A stretch of 64,000 bases of DNA, taken from assembly GCF_016698665.1 (NCBI RefSeq), contig NZ_CP068046.1:2046001-2110000 (forward strand), written 5' to 3'. A program made the translations under genes and the position numbers. Below are positions 26,137 through 34,443 of the stretch, one piece after another (position 1 is the first letter of the stretch; the number at the start of each line of letters is the position of its first letter). Source of the DNA: Devosia rhizoryzae (GTDB lineage: Bacteria > Pseudomonadota > Alphaproteobacteria > Rhizobiales > Devosiaceae). The notes under the pieces were generated by a model. It ran no database searches and was not told the DNA's origin. It saw nothing but the letters and a program-made list of their open reading frames with translations.

Positions 26137-26886
26137 ATGATTGGTTTTGTTGTTCCGGCGCTGGTCGCCCTTGCGGTCTTCCTCACGTCCACGCTTTCCG
26201 GCGTTTTCGGCATGGCGGGAGGATTGATCCTCTTGGCGATCCTGTTGACGATTCTGCCCGTCGCGACGGCGATTGCCGTTCAGGGAGCGATCCAGATCGT
26301 CGCCAATGGATCGCGCGCGTGGTTCTCGCGCGAATTCATCGATTGGCCTGCGCTGGGCTTTATCTGCATCGGCTTGGCAGCTGCCGCGATCGCTCTGTTT
26401 ATCCTGCGTTATACGCCTGATCTTGCCACGGTGTGCATCGCCATCGGGCTGATGCCGATCCTGGTCTGGATCCCCAAGCATTGGCTGTCGCTCGACGCCA
26501 CCAAGCCGGTGCACGCCTTCTTCTGCGGCTTTCTCGCGGGCGGCCTCAACCTGGCGGTCGGCGTCTCGGGCCCCACGGTCGACATCTTTTTCATCCGCAC
26601 CGAAATGGACCGGCGCAAGGTGATCGCCACCAAGGCTGCGACGCAGGTGATCTCGCACGGGGTCAAGGTCGTGTTCTACTCCACCCTCGCCACCGCCATG
26701 GCCTGGGGCGACTGGGTGATGGTGCTGATAGCAGCGCCCTTTGCGGTCGCTGGCACCAATCTTGGCTATCACCTCTTGCAGCGGCTGACCGATGTCGGCT
26801 TCCGCAAATGGACGCGCTGGATCGTTACGGTGATCGGCGCCTATTATCTCCTGCGCGGCTTGAGCTTGCTCGCGGGCATGCAATGA
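26137..26886 (+). CDS. TSUP family (TauE/SafE) membrane exporter
   Basis: A 249-residue membrane protein of the TauE/SafE family, which moves sulfite, sulfonates or related anions across the inner membrane. About eight helices are visible, with the family's internal duplication: an early LSGVFGMAGGLILLAILL and a second-half AGGLNLAVGVSGPTVDIFF. The substrate is unknown. The downstream LysR gene starts 13 bases after the stop and is likely cotranscribed and related in function. Confidence 0.85.
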   Translation: MIGFVVPALVALAVFLTSTLSGVFGMAGGLILLAILLTILPVATAIAVQGAIQIVANGSRAWFSREFIDWPALGFICIGLAAAAIALFILRYTPDLATVCIAIGLMPILVWIPKHWLSLDATKPVHAFFCGFLAGGLNLAVGVSGPTVDIFFIRTEMDRRKVIATKAATQVISHGVKVVFYSTLATAMAWGDWVMVLIAAPFAVAGTNLGYHLLQRLTDVGFRKWTRWIVTVIGAYYLLRGLSLLAGMQ

Positions 26887-26899
26887 GTATGGTGCCCGA

Positions 26900-27811
26900 A
26901 TGGCACCGTTCGACAGCGTTACTGCACGCCTGATTTTGCTTTTGGCCGAGACCGGATCGATCGGGCGGGCGGCGGAGCGTGAGGGCATCGCCTCCTCCGC
27001 GGTCAGTCGCCGCGTGTCCGACCTCGAAGCGCGTCTGGGCGTCGTTCTGTTCGACCGCTCGGCTCACGGCGTGAGATTGACAACGGCTGGCGAGGCCTAT
27101 GCCGGCGGTTGCCGCACCGTGTTGCGCTCGATCGCCGATCTTGATGCCATCATGGACGATTTCGGCTCCGGGCAGCGCGGAAGCCTGCGCCTTGCCTGCA
27201 CCAGTTCTGCCCTTACCGGGCGCCTGCCGGAGCTTCTGGCCAAGTTCGCCGGCAAGCATCACGGCATCGACATTGCCATCAGCGAAATGGGGGCGGCAAA
27301 GGCGCTTCTGGCGCTGGACGAAGGCCAGGCGGATGTCGCCATCGTTTCCGACAATTACGATTTCTCCCGCTTCGATATCCGCCCCTTCGAGGACGAGCGG
27401 GTATGGGTACTGGTGCCGCCCGAACATCCTTTGGCGGCTCAAATCGAGCCGCGCAAATCGTTGCCCTTCGATGCGGTGCTGCCCCATGCGATCGTGGGCA
27501 TCCACCACGCCGGCTCGCTCAACCGCCTCCTCGTGGAAGCGGCGGAAAAAAGCGGCGTCGCCTTGACGGAAAGCCTGCGCGTCGAGAGCTTCCCTGCTCT
27601 GGTGCGCATGGTGGAAGCCGGGTTCGGCATCGGCTTTCTCAGGTCGACGAGTCTTCATCTCCTCGCTGGCACGGACCTTGTCTGCGCTCCCCTGGCCGAG
27701 CCCTGGGCCATGCGGCAATTGCTGGTGGCGCGCCGCAAATCGAGCCCGCTTTCGGCCGCGATGAAAAGTTTCATGGCGCTCGCCAGCGAAACTTATCTTC
27801 CGAGCGTGTAG
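26900..27811 (+). CDS. LysR family transcriptional regulator
   Basis: A 303-residue LysR regulator: N-terminal helix-turn-helix (LILLLAETGSIGRAAEREG, SSAVSRRVSDLEARLG) and a substrate-binding effector domain (SLRLACTSSALTG onward). It is placed directly behind the TSUP exporter on the same strand, unlike most LysR genes, which are divergent from their target. It probably regulates that exporter or itself; the effector is unknown. Confidence 0.88.
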   Translation: MAPFDSVTARLILLLAETGSIGRAAEREGIASSAVSRRVSDLEARLGVVLFDRSAHGVRLTTAGEAYAGGCRTVLRSIADLDAIMDDFGSGQRGSLRLACTSSALTGRLPELLAKFAGKHHGIDIAISEMGAAKALLALDEGQADVAIVSDNYDFSRFDIRPFEDERVWVLVPPEHPLAAQIEPRKSLPFDAVLPHAIVGIHHAGSLNRLLVEAAEKSGVALTESLRVESFPALVRMVEAGFGIGFLRSTSLHLLAGTDLVCAPLAEPWAMRQLLVARRKSSPLSAAMKSFMALASETYLPSV

Positions 27812-27842
27812 ATAACAGGACAATAGGTCTCAGCTTTTCTTT

Positions 27843-27872
27843 TTGACAGCCGCGTGAACGCACGGCTAGGAA
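27843..27872 (+). promoter_or_regulatory. Weak promoter candidate for the siderophore importer
   Basis: TTGACA at 27843-27848 followed after 18 bases by TAGGAA (27867-27872), a poor -10. The spacing is acceptable and it lies about 60 bases before the TTG start of the binding-protein gene. I see no convincing Fur or Irr box. Confidence 0.25.
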
Positions 27873-27930
27873 AACGGACACGCGCTGTCACCATTTCGGC
27901 GCCTCCCGCAATTTCCTTAGGAGCACTCGC

Positions 27931-28848
27931 TTGAGCGCGCTTTTCCGCACCACCGCCCTCCTCGCCACCCTTGTCGGCGCCTTGTCTCTGACCCCGGCTT
28001 TTGCCCAGGACAAGGTGATTTCCACCCCCCAGGGTGACGTGACGATCGCCCGCGTGCCCGAAAAAGTGCTGGTCCAGGATTGGGCCGTCTTCGATGACCT
28101 CAGCGCCATGGGCGTCGCGGTCGCCGGCGTGCCCTCCTCCAATGCGCCGACTTATCTCGCCGACCAGATCCCGGCCGACGCCATCCAGATCGGCTCGCTG
28201 TTCGAGCCCGATTTCGAAGGCATCGCCGCGGCGGAAGCCGACGTCTATTTCGTTGCCGCCCGTTCGGCAGCGGCCTTCGAAACCTCCAAGGACATCGTCC
28301 CCACCATCGACCTTTCGGTCGATAACACCGATATCGTCGCCGGCGTCAAAGCCAATATGGTTAAGCTCGGCGACATCTTCGACATGGCCGACCACGCGAC
28401 GGCGCTCAATGACGAACTCGATGCCAAGCTGGCCGAAGTCAAAGCCGCGGCCGAAGGTAAGGGCACTGCGCTGGTGCTGGTCACCAATGCCGGCAAGCTC
28501 GGCGTTTATGGCCCCGATTCGCGCGTCAGCTGGATCTACAACAATGTCGGCATGGCGTCGGCGCTGGCCGACGTGGCCGATGGCGACCATGGCGGCGATG
28601 CCGTCTCGTTCGAATTCCTGCTCGAAGTGAACCCGGACTGGGTCTTCGTGGTCGATCGCGACGCCGGCACCGGCGAGAATGCCGGCTCGGCCGAAGCGCT
28701 GCTCGACAACGAGCTCTTCAACCAGACCACGGCAGCCAAGGAAGGCCAGATCGTTTATCTCGATCCGCAGGCCAGCTACATTTCCATGCACGGCTACCAG
28801 GGCGTCATGCTGCTGCTGGACCAGGTTCTGGAAGGTCTGAACGGCTGA
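27931..28848 (+). CDS. Siderophore ABC transporter substrate-binding protein
   Basis: A 305-residue periplasmic binding protein of the FatB/CeuE/YclQ group that captures ferric siderophores (catecholate or mixed type in relatives). It has a Sec signal peptide (LLATLVGALSLTPAFAQ) without a lipobox, so it should be soluble. The class III binding-protein fold is suggested by KVLVQDWAVFDDLSAMGV and the C-terminal YLDPQASYISMHGYQGV. The start is TTG at 27931, 8 bases after AGGAG. It is the first gene of an importer operon with two permeases and an ATPase. No TonB-dependent receptor is in the window. Confidence 0.88.
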   Translation: MSALFRTTALLATLVGALSLTPAFAQDKVISTPQGDVTIARVPEKVLVQDWAVFDDLSAMGVAVAGVPSSNAPTYLADQIPADAIQIGSLFEPDFEGIAAAEADVYFVAARSAAAFETSKDIVPTIDLSVDNTDIVAGVKANMVKLGDIFDMADHATALNDELDAKLAEVKAAAEGKGTALVLVTNAGKLGVYGPDSRVSWIYNNVGMASALADVADGDHGGDAVSFEFLLEVNPDWVFVVDRDAGTGENAGSAEALLDNELFNQTTAAKEGQIVYLDPQASYISMHGYQGVMLLLDQVLEGLNG

Positions 28849-28885
28849 TTTACAACTGCCCGCTTGCCGGGACGATTGGTCTTGC

Positions 28886-29015
28886 GCCTCCCTCCCCCTT
28901 GAGGGGAGGGATCGAGGGAGGGGGTCGTGTAGTGGATTACAGAACCACCCCCTCCCCACCTCCGCTACGGCCTTGGCCTAGCTTCGGTACTCTCCCCTCA
29001 AGGGGGAGGGTGGGC
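28886..29015. repeat. Interspersed palindromic repeat, family C, copy 4 (within an operon)
   Basis: About 130 bp with CCTCCCCCTTGAGGGGAGGG at the left, a central hairpin AGGGGGTCGTGTAGTGGATT...AACCACCCCCT, and TCTCCCCTCAAGGGGGAGGG at the right. It occupies most of the 213-bp gap between the binding-protein and first permease genes. It could lower downstream expression or protect the upstream mRNA. The central part resembles the one in the cobN cassette. Confidence 0.85.
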
Positions 29016-29061
29016 ACGAGCCGATAGTCTGTCGGACGAGCAGGTCTATTAGGCCCCTACT

Positions 29062-30021
29062 TTGCCGCTTCTTCTCGCCATCCTCGTCACGGCCCTCCTC
29101 GCCCTTGTCAGCCTCTTCGTCGGCGTCAGCGATGTGTCGCTGCCTGCTCTTCTGGCGGGAACGGCGGAGCCGCGGGCGGTCGAGGTTTTTATCGTCAGCC
29201 GGGTGCCGCGGACGCTGGCATTGGTTTTGGCCGGGGCGTCGATGGCGATTGGCGGATTGGTGATGCAGATGGTCGTCCGTAATCGCTTCGTCGAGCCCTC
29301 CACCACCGGCACCAGCGAATCGGCCGCTCTTGGCTTTCTCACCGTGACGCTGCTTGCGCCGGGCTGGCCGCTGATGGCCAAAATGGCCGTTTCGGCCCTT
29401 TTCGCGCTGGGCGGCACGGCGCTTTTCTTGCGCATCCTCAAAGCTGTGCCGTTACGCGACGTGCTCCTCGTGCCGCTGGTCGGCATCATGCTGGGCGGGG
29501 TGATCGGCGCGCTGACGGCCTTTATCGCCTATCGCGTCAACCTCATGGCGTCGCTCCTTGCCTGGAACATGGGCGACTTTTCCGGCGTCATCCGCGGGCG
29601 CTACGAGCTCTTGTGGATCGGGCTCGTCTGCTGCGTCCTCGCCTATGTGGCTGCTGATCGCTTCACCGTTGCCGGCATGGGCAAGGATTTCACCACCAAT
29701 CTGGGCCTCAACTACAAGCGCGTCATGACACTGGGGCTGGTGATCGTCTCGCTGGTCAGCGCCGTAGTGCTGGTTTCGGTCGGCTCGATCCCATTTCTTG
29801 GACTGATCGTGCCCAATATCGTCAGCCTCATGGTCGGCGACAACATGCGGCGCACCGTGCCCTGGGTGACCGTCGGCGGCGCGGCCATGGTCCTGGCTTG
29901 CGACATCGTCGGAAGGCTGATCCGCTTCCCCTATGAGATCCCGATCGCCGTCGTCATGGGTGTCGTGGGCGCGGCCGTTTTCCTTTATCTGCTGCTGCGG
30001 ACGCCGCGCCATGCAGCATAA
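29062..30021 (+). CDS. Siderophore ABC transporter permease (FecCD family)
   Basis: A 319-residue FecCD-type permease with 8-9 helices, half of the inner-membrane channel for the ferric siderophore. Family marks are VFIVSRVPRTLALVLAGASM near residue 50 and the coupling region SVGSIPFLGLIVPNIVSLMV. The start is TTG at 29062; no strong ribosome site is visible because the upstream DNA is repeat. The second permease's ATG lies inside its last 11 bases, so translation is probably coupled. Confidence 0.9.
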   Translation: MPLLLAILVTALLALVSLFVGVSDVSLPALLAGTAEPRAVEVFIVSRVPRTLALVLAGASMAIGGLVMQMVVRNRFVEPSTTGTSESAALGFLTVTLLAPGWPLMAKMAVSALFALGGTALFLRILKAVPLRDVLLVPLVGIMLGGVIGALTAFIAYRVNLMASLLAWNMGDFSGVIRGRYELLWIGLVCCVLAYVAADRFTVAGMGKDFTTNLGLNYKRVMTLGLVIVSLVSAVVLVSVGSIPFLGLIVPNIVSLMVGDNMRRTVPWVTVGGAAMVLACDIVGRLIRFPYEIPIAVVMGVVGAAVFLYLLLRTPRHAA

Positions 30022-31072
30022 GTTTTCCAGTAGACCTCATCCTGAGCTTGTCGAAGGACAAGGTCGTGGCACCAAAGCCTCCACTCGCTCGACCTCGTGG
30101 TTCGACAAGCTCACCATGAGGTCTTCAAGGCCGGTGATCGTCCTCTTGGCGCTGGCCCTGTTGGCTCTCCTGTCCATCACGCTCTTTATGACCCTGGGCG
30201 CCAAAGGCAACTGGAGCTTCGTGCTCGGTTTCCGCGGCAAGAAGCTGCTCTCGCTCCTGCTCGTCGCCTATTCAGTCGCCGTGTCGACGGTGCTGTTCCA
30301 GACCGTCACCAACAACCGCATCCTGACGCCCTCGATCATGGGCTTCGATGCGCTTTATGTCCTGATCAAGACTTCGGTCGTGTTCTTCCTTGGCGTCGGC
30401 GCTCTCACCTCCATCGATAGCCAGTTGCAATTCGTGGTCGAAGTGCTGGCCATGGTCACTTTATCGGGCCTGCTTTTCCGCTGGCTGTTTCTGGGCGAAG
30501 AGCGAAGTCTCCATCTCCTCGTGCTCGTCGGCATCATCTTCGGCATCCTGTTCCGCTCGCTAAGCGCCCTGATGCAGCGCATGCTCGATCCCGGCGCCTT
30601 CAACGTCTTGCAGGACACGATGTTTGCCAGCTTTGCGACCACCGATCCGACGCTGCTAGGCATCTCCACGGTGATCGTTCTCGCCGTCAGTGTCGTGGGC
30701 TTTCGGCTGATGCACAGCTTTGACGTGCTCTCGCTCGGACGGGCGCATGCGATCAACCTCGGCGTCGACTACAAGCGCACCGTGGCCATCATTCTCGTCC
30801 TGGTGGCAATCCTTGTTTCCGTGTCGACGGCGCTGGTGGGCCCGGTCACCTTTTTCGGCCTTCTCGTCGCAACGCTGGCGCATGGCCTGATCGGACAGAG
30901 CAAGCACCGCTATGTGCTGCCTGCTGCCGTGCTGTTGGCCATCTTGGCATTGGTAGGCGGGCAGACGCTTTTGGAGCGGGTGTTCGCTTTCGACACGGCG
31001 CTGTCGATCATCATCGAGTTTTTGGGCGGCGCCGTCTTTATCTTCCTCGTCCTCAGAAGGTCCGCGCGATGA
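30011..31072 (+). CDS. Siderophore ABC transporter permease (FecCD family) with repeat-derived N-terminus
   Basis: The second FecCD permease, up to 353 residues from the ATG at 30011. Conserved helices begin only at about residue 40 (VIVLLALALLALLS). The preceding residues, including RPHPELVEGQG and SWFDKLTMRS, are translated family-A repeat. The frame remains open through the repeat, so either the repeat is translated as an N-terminal extension or translation starts at the ATG at 30116, which itself lies in the repeat. The C-terminal domain (STALVGPVTFFGLLVATLAH) is normal. It overlaps the previous gene by 11 bases and the ATPase gene by 4. Confidence 0.88.
   Translation: MQHKFSSRPHPELVEGQGRGTKASTRSTSWFDKLTMRSSRPVIVLLALALLALLSITLFMTLGAKGNWSFVLGFRGKKLLSLLLVAYSVAVSTVLFQTVTNNRILTPSIMGFDALYVLIKTSVVFFLGVGALTSIDSQLQFVVEVLAMVTLSGLLFRWLFLGEERSLHLLVLVGIIFGILFRSLSALMQRMLDPGAFNVLQDTMFASFATTDPTLLGISTVIVLAVSVVGFRLMHSFDVLSLGRAHAINLGVDYKRTVAIILVLVAILVSVSTALVGPVTFFGLLVATLAHGLIGQSKHRYVLPAAVLLAILALVGGQTLLERVFAFDTALSIIIEFLGGAVFIFLVLRRSAR
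30031..30124. repeat. Interspersed inverted repeat, family A, copy 2 (inside a permease gene)
   Basis: Inverted arms TAGACCTCATCCTGAGCTTG...GTCGTGG and GACCTCGTGGTTCGACAAGC...ATGAGGTCT enclose about 20 bp. It matches 13003-13121 and 60690-60725 and lies in frame in the 5' end of the second permease gene. Confidence 0.88.
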
Positions 31073-31827
31073 TCGTCGCCAGCAATGTTTCGAAAAGCTA
31101 TGGCGCCGCGTGCGTGGTCGACGGCGTGTCGCTGCAACTGCCCAAGGGCGGGATTACCTCGATCATCGGACCCAATGGCGCGGGCAAATCGACCCTCCTC
31201 TCCATGGTCAGCCGCCTCATGGCCATGGATGCGGGCACGGTGACGGTGGGCGGGCTCGATGTCAGCAAGGCGCCGAGCGACGAGCTGGCGCGGCGGCTGT
31301 CGATCCTGCGGCAGGACAATCACATGACCGCCCGGCTCACCGTGCGCGATCTCGTCTCCTTCGGGCGCTACCCCTATACCAAGGGCAGGCTGACGATCGA
31401 CGACAAAAAACATATCGAGCGGGCGATTGAGTATCTCGACCTCCAAGCCCTGTCGGAGCGGTTCCTGGACGAGCTGTCCGGCGGGCAGCGGCAGCGCGCA
31501 TTCGTCGCAATGGTGCTGGCGCAGGACACCGATTACGTGCTGCTCGACGAGCCGCTCAACAGCCTCGACATGAAGCATGCCAGCGCCATGATGAAGCTGA
31601 TGAAGCGCGCCGCGGTGGAGCTGGGCAAAACCGTGGTTCTCGTGCTGCATGACATCAACTTTGCCGGCTGGTATTCGGACTATATCGTCGCGATGAAGGA
31701 TGGACGCGTGGCGGCGCAGGGCCCGGCGGCGGAGATGATCCAGGCGCAGGTGCTTTCCGATATCTATGAAATGGAAATCGCCGTGCACGAGATCGGCGGC
31801 CAGCGGATCAGCGTTTATTACGGGTAA
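31069..31827 (+). CDS. Siderophore ABC transporter ATPase
   Basis: A 252-residue FecE/FhuC-type ATPase that powers the importer. Walker A is GPNGAGKSTLLS, the signature is LSGGQRQRAFVAMVLAQ, Walker B is YVLLDEPLNSLD and the H-loop is LVLHDINFA. It completes an SBP-permease-permease-ATPase operon equivalent to yclNOPQ-type systems. Its ATG overlaps the permease stop by 4 bases. Its last 20 bases overlap the 3' end of the convergent GGDEF gene. Confidence 0.93.
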   Translation: MIVASNVSKSYGAACVVDGVSLQLPKGGITSIIGPNGAGKSTLLSMVSRLMAMDAGTVTVGGLDVSKAPSDELARRLSILRQDNHMTARLTVRDLVSFGRYPYTKGRLTIDDKKHIERAIEYLDLQALSERFLDELSGGQRQRAFVAMVLAQDTDYVLLDEPLNSLDMKHASAMMKLMKRAAVELGKTVVLVLHDINFAGWYSDYIVAMKDGRVAAQGPAAEMIQAQVLSDIYEMEIAVHEIGGQRISVYYG

Positions 31828-33559
31828 GCATGGAGGAGAAGGCGACGACCCGTCCCCTGCCCTCGGCCTTGGCCGCATAGCAGGCCGCGTCGGCCTCACC
31901 CATGAAACCCAGTGGTGACGCGGGGTCCCGACCGATCGTCGTAACGCCGGCGCTGGCGCCGACTCGATATTCCCGGCCAGCCCAGCTGAACAGCAAAGCC
32001 GCAATGCCGCGCGCGGCCTTCTCGGCCACGCGCATGCCATCGGCGAGGGATGTGCCCTCCAGCAAGAGCACAAATTCGTCCCCGCCGATGCGCGCGACCA
32101 CGTCGTGGCTGCGGCACGTGTCGCGCAGAGTGCTCGCCACCTGCCGCAGCAGCGCGTCGCCTGCTGCATGACCCGCGGTATCGTTGACGGGCTTGAAGTG
32201 GTCGAGATCGATATAGACGAGGCAAGCCGTTCGATCCTGATGCCGACACGCGGCGATGACGCGTTCCAGCGATTGCTCGAACGATGCTCGGTTGGTCAGC
32301 CCGCTCAAGGCATCGTGGCTCGCCGAGTAGGCCAGCTGACGCTGCATCATGCGGCTCTGCGACACGTCCTGGAAGACGAGGACGGCGCCGGCCCGCGAAC
32401 CGCCATCGGTGCGGACGGGAGCGGCCGTGCAGCGCACGTCCCGCACCGAACCATCGCGATTGGTAAGGATGGCGTCATCATCGACCCGCACCGGCTGATC
32501 ATTCTCGAAGCACGACCAGACCGGGCAATCGATGACCTGGCCGGTCCGTTCGCTATGGATGCGGAAGACCTGGTTGACCGCCATACCGCGCGCTTGTCCA
32601 ATCGTGAAGCCGGTCAGCTGCTCGGCGGCCGGGTTCATGAACTCGATATAGCCTCGCGAGTTCGCGGAGATCATGCCATCGGCAACGGATTGCAGCGTCA
32701 GGCGCAAGCGCTCTTTTTCAGCGGCAAGATCCTGCTCGACCGTCTTGAGGAGAGTAATATCGGTGTCAGTGCCGACGGTGCGCGTCGGATTGCCATGCTC
32801 GTCCCATTCGATCGGGCCGCCGCGGCTCAGGATCCAGATATAGCCGCCGTTGCGCGTTTGCTCGCGATATTCGAGCGCCTCAAAATTCTTGTCGCCCTGG
32901 TGCTGCCGGTCCGCTTCCATCACCAGACGATCGCGATCATCGGGATGCACCCGCGCCAGCCACGACGCGCGGTCGCCATCGACCTGTTCTTCGGGCGAAA
33001 TGCCACGCATGATGCGCCACATGCGCGAGTAGAACATGGTATTGCGGCGAAGGTCGTGGTCCCACACACCCTGGCGCGCGCTTTCCAGCGCATTGTTCCA
33101 GCGGCTTTCCGAATAGGCGAGCGCTTCCTCGGCCCGTTTCTGGAGCTCGATGCTGGTGAGCTGCACGGTGATGTAGTCCGCACCGCTGGTCACGCCCGGG
33201 AAGCGGGAGGCGGCCAGCATCACCCAGATCGGATGCCCATCGGCATGGCAGAAGCGGTGCTCGCCCCGATAGGTCGTGACTTCGCCGCGCGCCAGGCGAT
33301 CGAACTGGAGGCGGAGGCCGACTTGTTCTTCAAGAGGAACAAGGTCGATCAGTTTGCGCGGCTGCTCGGTCACCTTCTCGATCGCGAGAAGATCTTCAAT
33401 TGCCCGATTGGAATAGATCAGCTCGCCCTTGGTCGTGGCGACGACCATGCCAACGGGTGCAGTGTCGAGCACGCGCGTCAGCGCCTCGACCGTGGAGGTC
33501 TGCTGCTGCTCGCCTGGTGCCGAAGATTTGGGGCGCGCCTTTGTCATGGCCGCCATCAT
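31808..33559 (-). CDS. Diguanylate cyclase with three PAS domains
   Basis: A 583-residue soluble signalling protein: PAS domains at about residues 25-135, 150-275 and 285-405, then a GGDEF domain at about 415-575. The active site RIGGDEFVLLLEG is intact, so it should make c-di-GMP. An RxxD product-inhibition site (RSHD) sits exactly five residues before GGDEF. No membrane helix or EAL domain is seen. PAS ligands are not evident. The start could be at 33559 or at the Met four codons later (33547). A PilZ receptor protein is encoded at 4927-5172, but no link is shown. Confidence 0.92.
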   Translation of the reverse strand: MMAAMTKARPKSSAPGEQQQTSTVEALTRVLDTAPVGMVVATTKGELIYSNRAIEDLLAIEKVTEQPRKLIDLVPLEEQVGLRLQFDRLARGEVTTYRGEHRFCHADGHPIWVMLAASRFPGVTSGADYITVQLTSIELQKRAEEALAYSESRWNNALESARQGVWDHDLRRNTMFYSRMWRIMRGISPEEQVDGDRASWLARVHPDDRDRLVMEADRQHQGDKNFEALEYREQTRNGGYIWILSRGGPIEWDEHGNPTRTVGTDTDITLLKTVEQDLAAEKERLRLTLQSVADGMISANSRGYIEFMNPAAEQLTGFTIGQARGMAVNQVFRIHSERTGQVIDCPVWSCFENDQPVRVDDDAILTNRDGSVRDVRCTAAPVRTDGGSRAGAVLVFQDVSQSRMMQRQLAYSASHDALSGLTNRASFEQSLERVIAACRHQDRTACLVYIDLDHFKPVNDTAGHAAGDALLRQVASTLRDTCRSHDVVARIGGDEFVLLLEGTSLADGMRVAEKAARGIAALLFSWAGREYRVGASAGVTTIGRDPASPLGFMGEADAACYAAKAEGRGRVVAFSSMLTRNKR

Positions 33560-33600
33560 CGGACGATCGGCCTTAATAGATCGCTTCCGCGGAGATCAAA

Positions 33601-34428
33601 TCAGCTGATGCGGCTGCGTATAAAGTCGCGCTCTTCGGCCAATCCATGCCATTCGCTCGGGTGATCGGCGTCGAAGATCAGCGTGTACGGCCCCCTATAG
33701 CCTGCGTCTTCGGCAATCCCGACGCACTGGCCGTAGTCGGCTTCATCCAGGGCCCCGGCGGGGAAATCGGTCTTGGCGTGGCAAAGTTCGGCGCGCGGGA
33801 AGATCGAGGCGAGGCCCGCATATTTGTCGGCGCCCTTCCAGTTGCCGAAATCGGCAAGCAGGCCGACCTGCCCCTCCAGCCGGTCGAGCAGCTCGTGCAC
33901 GGCCGCCGGCGTCGACAGGAGGTCGAACCAATTCTCGGTGACGAGGCGCAATTTTGAGCCGGCATTGACGGCCAGCAATTCGCGAAATCCAGCGACGGAC
34001 CGGGCCAGCGCCTCGGGCGAATAAGGCTGCTTGCCGGCGATGATCCGGGCATTCTCGGCGCCGAGCTGATGCGCGACCTCGAGCCAGCCGGCGATCCAAC
34101 GCGTGTCGCGCTGGCCATTGACCGGATCGGTCATATCGCCCGCGTCGATCAGCAGCGTCTGCAGCGTGACCTTCGCTGTATCGAGCTGGTTGCGCAGTTC
34201 GGCAAGGTAGACGGGATCGCGGCTGCGCAGGTGAAAGGAAACGATCTCGAGCCGGTGGTAGCCGTGGTTCGCCAGCACCGAGGGCAGGCCCAAGAGCGAC
34301 TCGTCGCCCTCGCCATAGGTGTCCTCGCCATCGCTCACCGCATCGGTCGAAAGATCATGCGGATAGGTGGTGCCGAGGAGGCGGTGCAGCGACCAGGTGG
34401 AGACGGCGATGCGATTGTCGGCGGCCAT
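33601..34428 (-). CDS. Sugar phosphate isomerase/epimerase-like TIM barrel protein
   Basis: A 275-residue xylose-isomerase-like TIM barrel (AP endonuclease family 2 fold). Candidate metal ligands are E in LVTENWFD, D in GLLADFGNW, H in ELCHAKTDF and the late DADHPSEWHG. Members act as isomerases, epimerases or dehydratases of sugars and polyols. It is the last gene of a five-gene leftward cluster with an amidohydrolase, a DSD1-like enzyme, an SDR and RidA; a 15-base gap with AAGGAGAACC separates it from the amidohydrolase. The substrate is unknown. Confidence 0.8.
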   Translation of the reverse strand: MAADNRIAVSTWSLHRLLGTTYPHDLSTDAVSDGEDTYGEGDESLLGLPSVLANHGYHRLEIVSFHLRSRDPVYLAELRNQLDTAKVTLQTLLIDAGDMTDPVNGQRDTRWIAGWLEVAHQLGAENARIIAGKQPYSPEALARSVAGFRELLAVNAGSKLRLVTENWFDLLSTPAAVHELLDRLEGQVGLLADFGNWKGADKYAGLASIFPRAELCHAKTDFPAGALDEADYGQCVGIAEDAGYRGPYTLIFDADHPSEWHGLAEERDFIRSRIS

Positions 34429-34443
34429 TTGGTTCTCCTTGGG

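Noticed and set aside
32105..33664. An open frame of about 520 codons on the plus strand opposite the GGDEF gene
   Set aside because: Shadow of a gene whose PAS and GGDEF motifs are intact; no domain in the plus-strand product.
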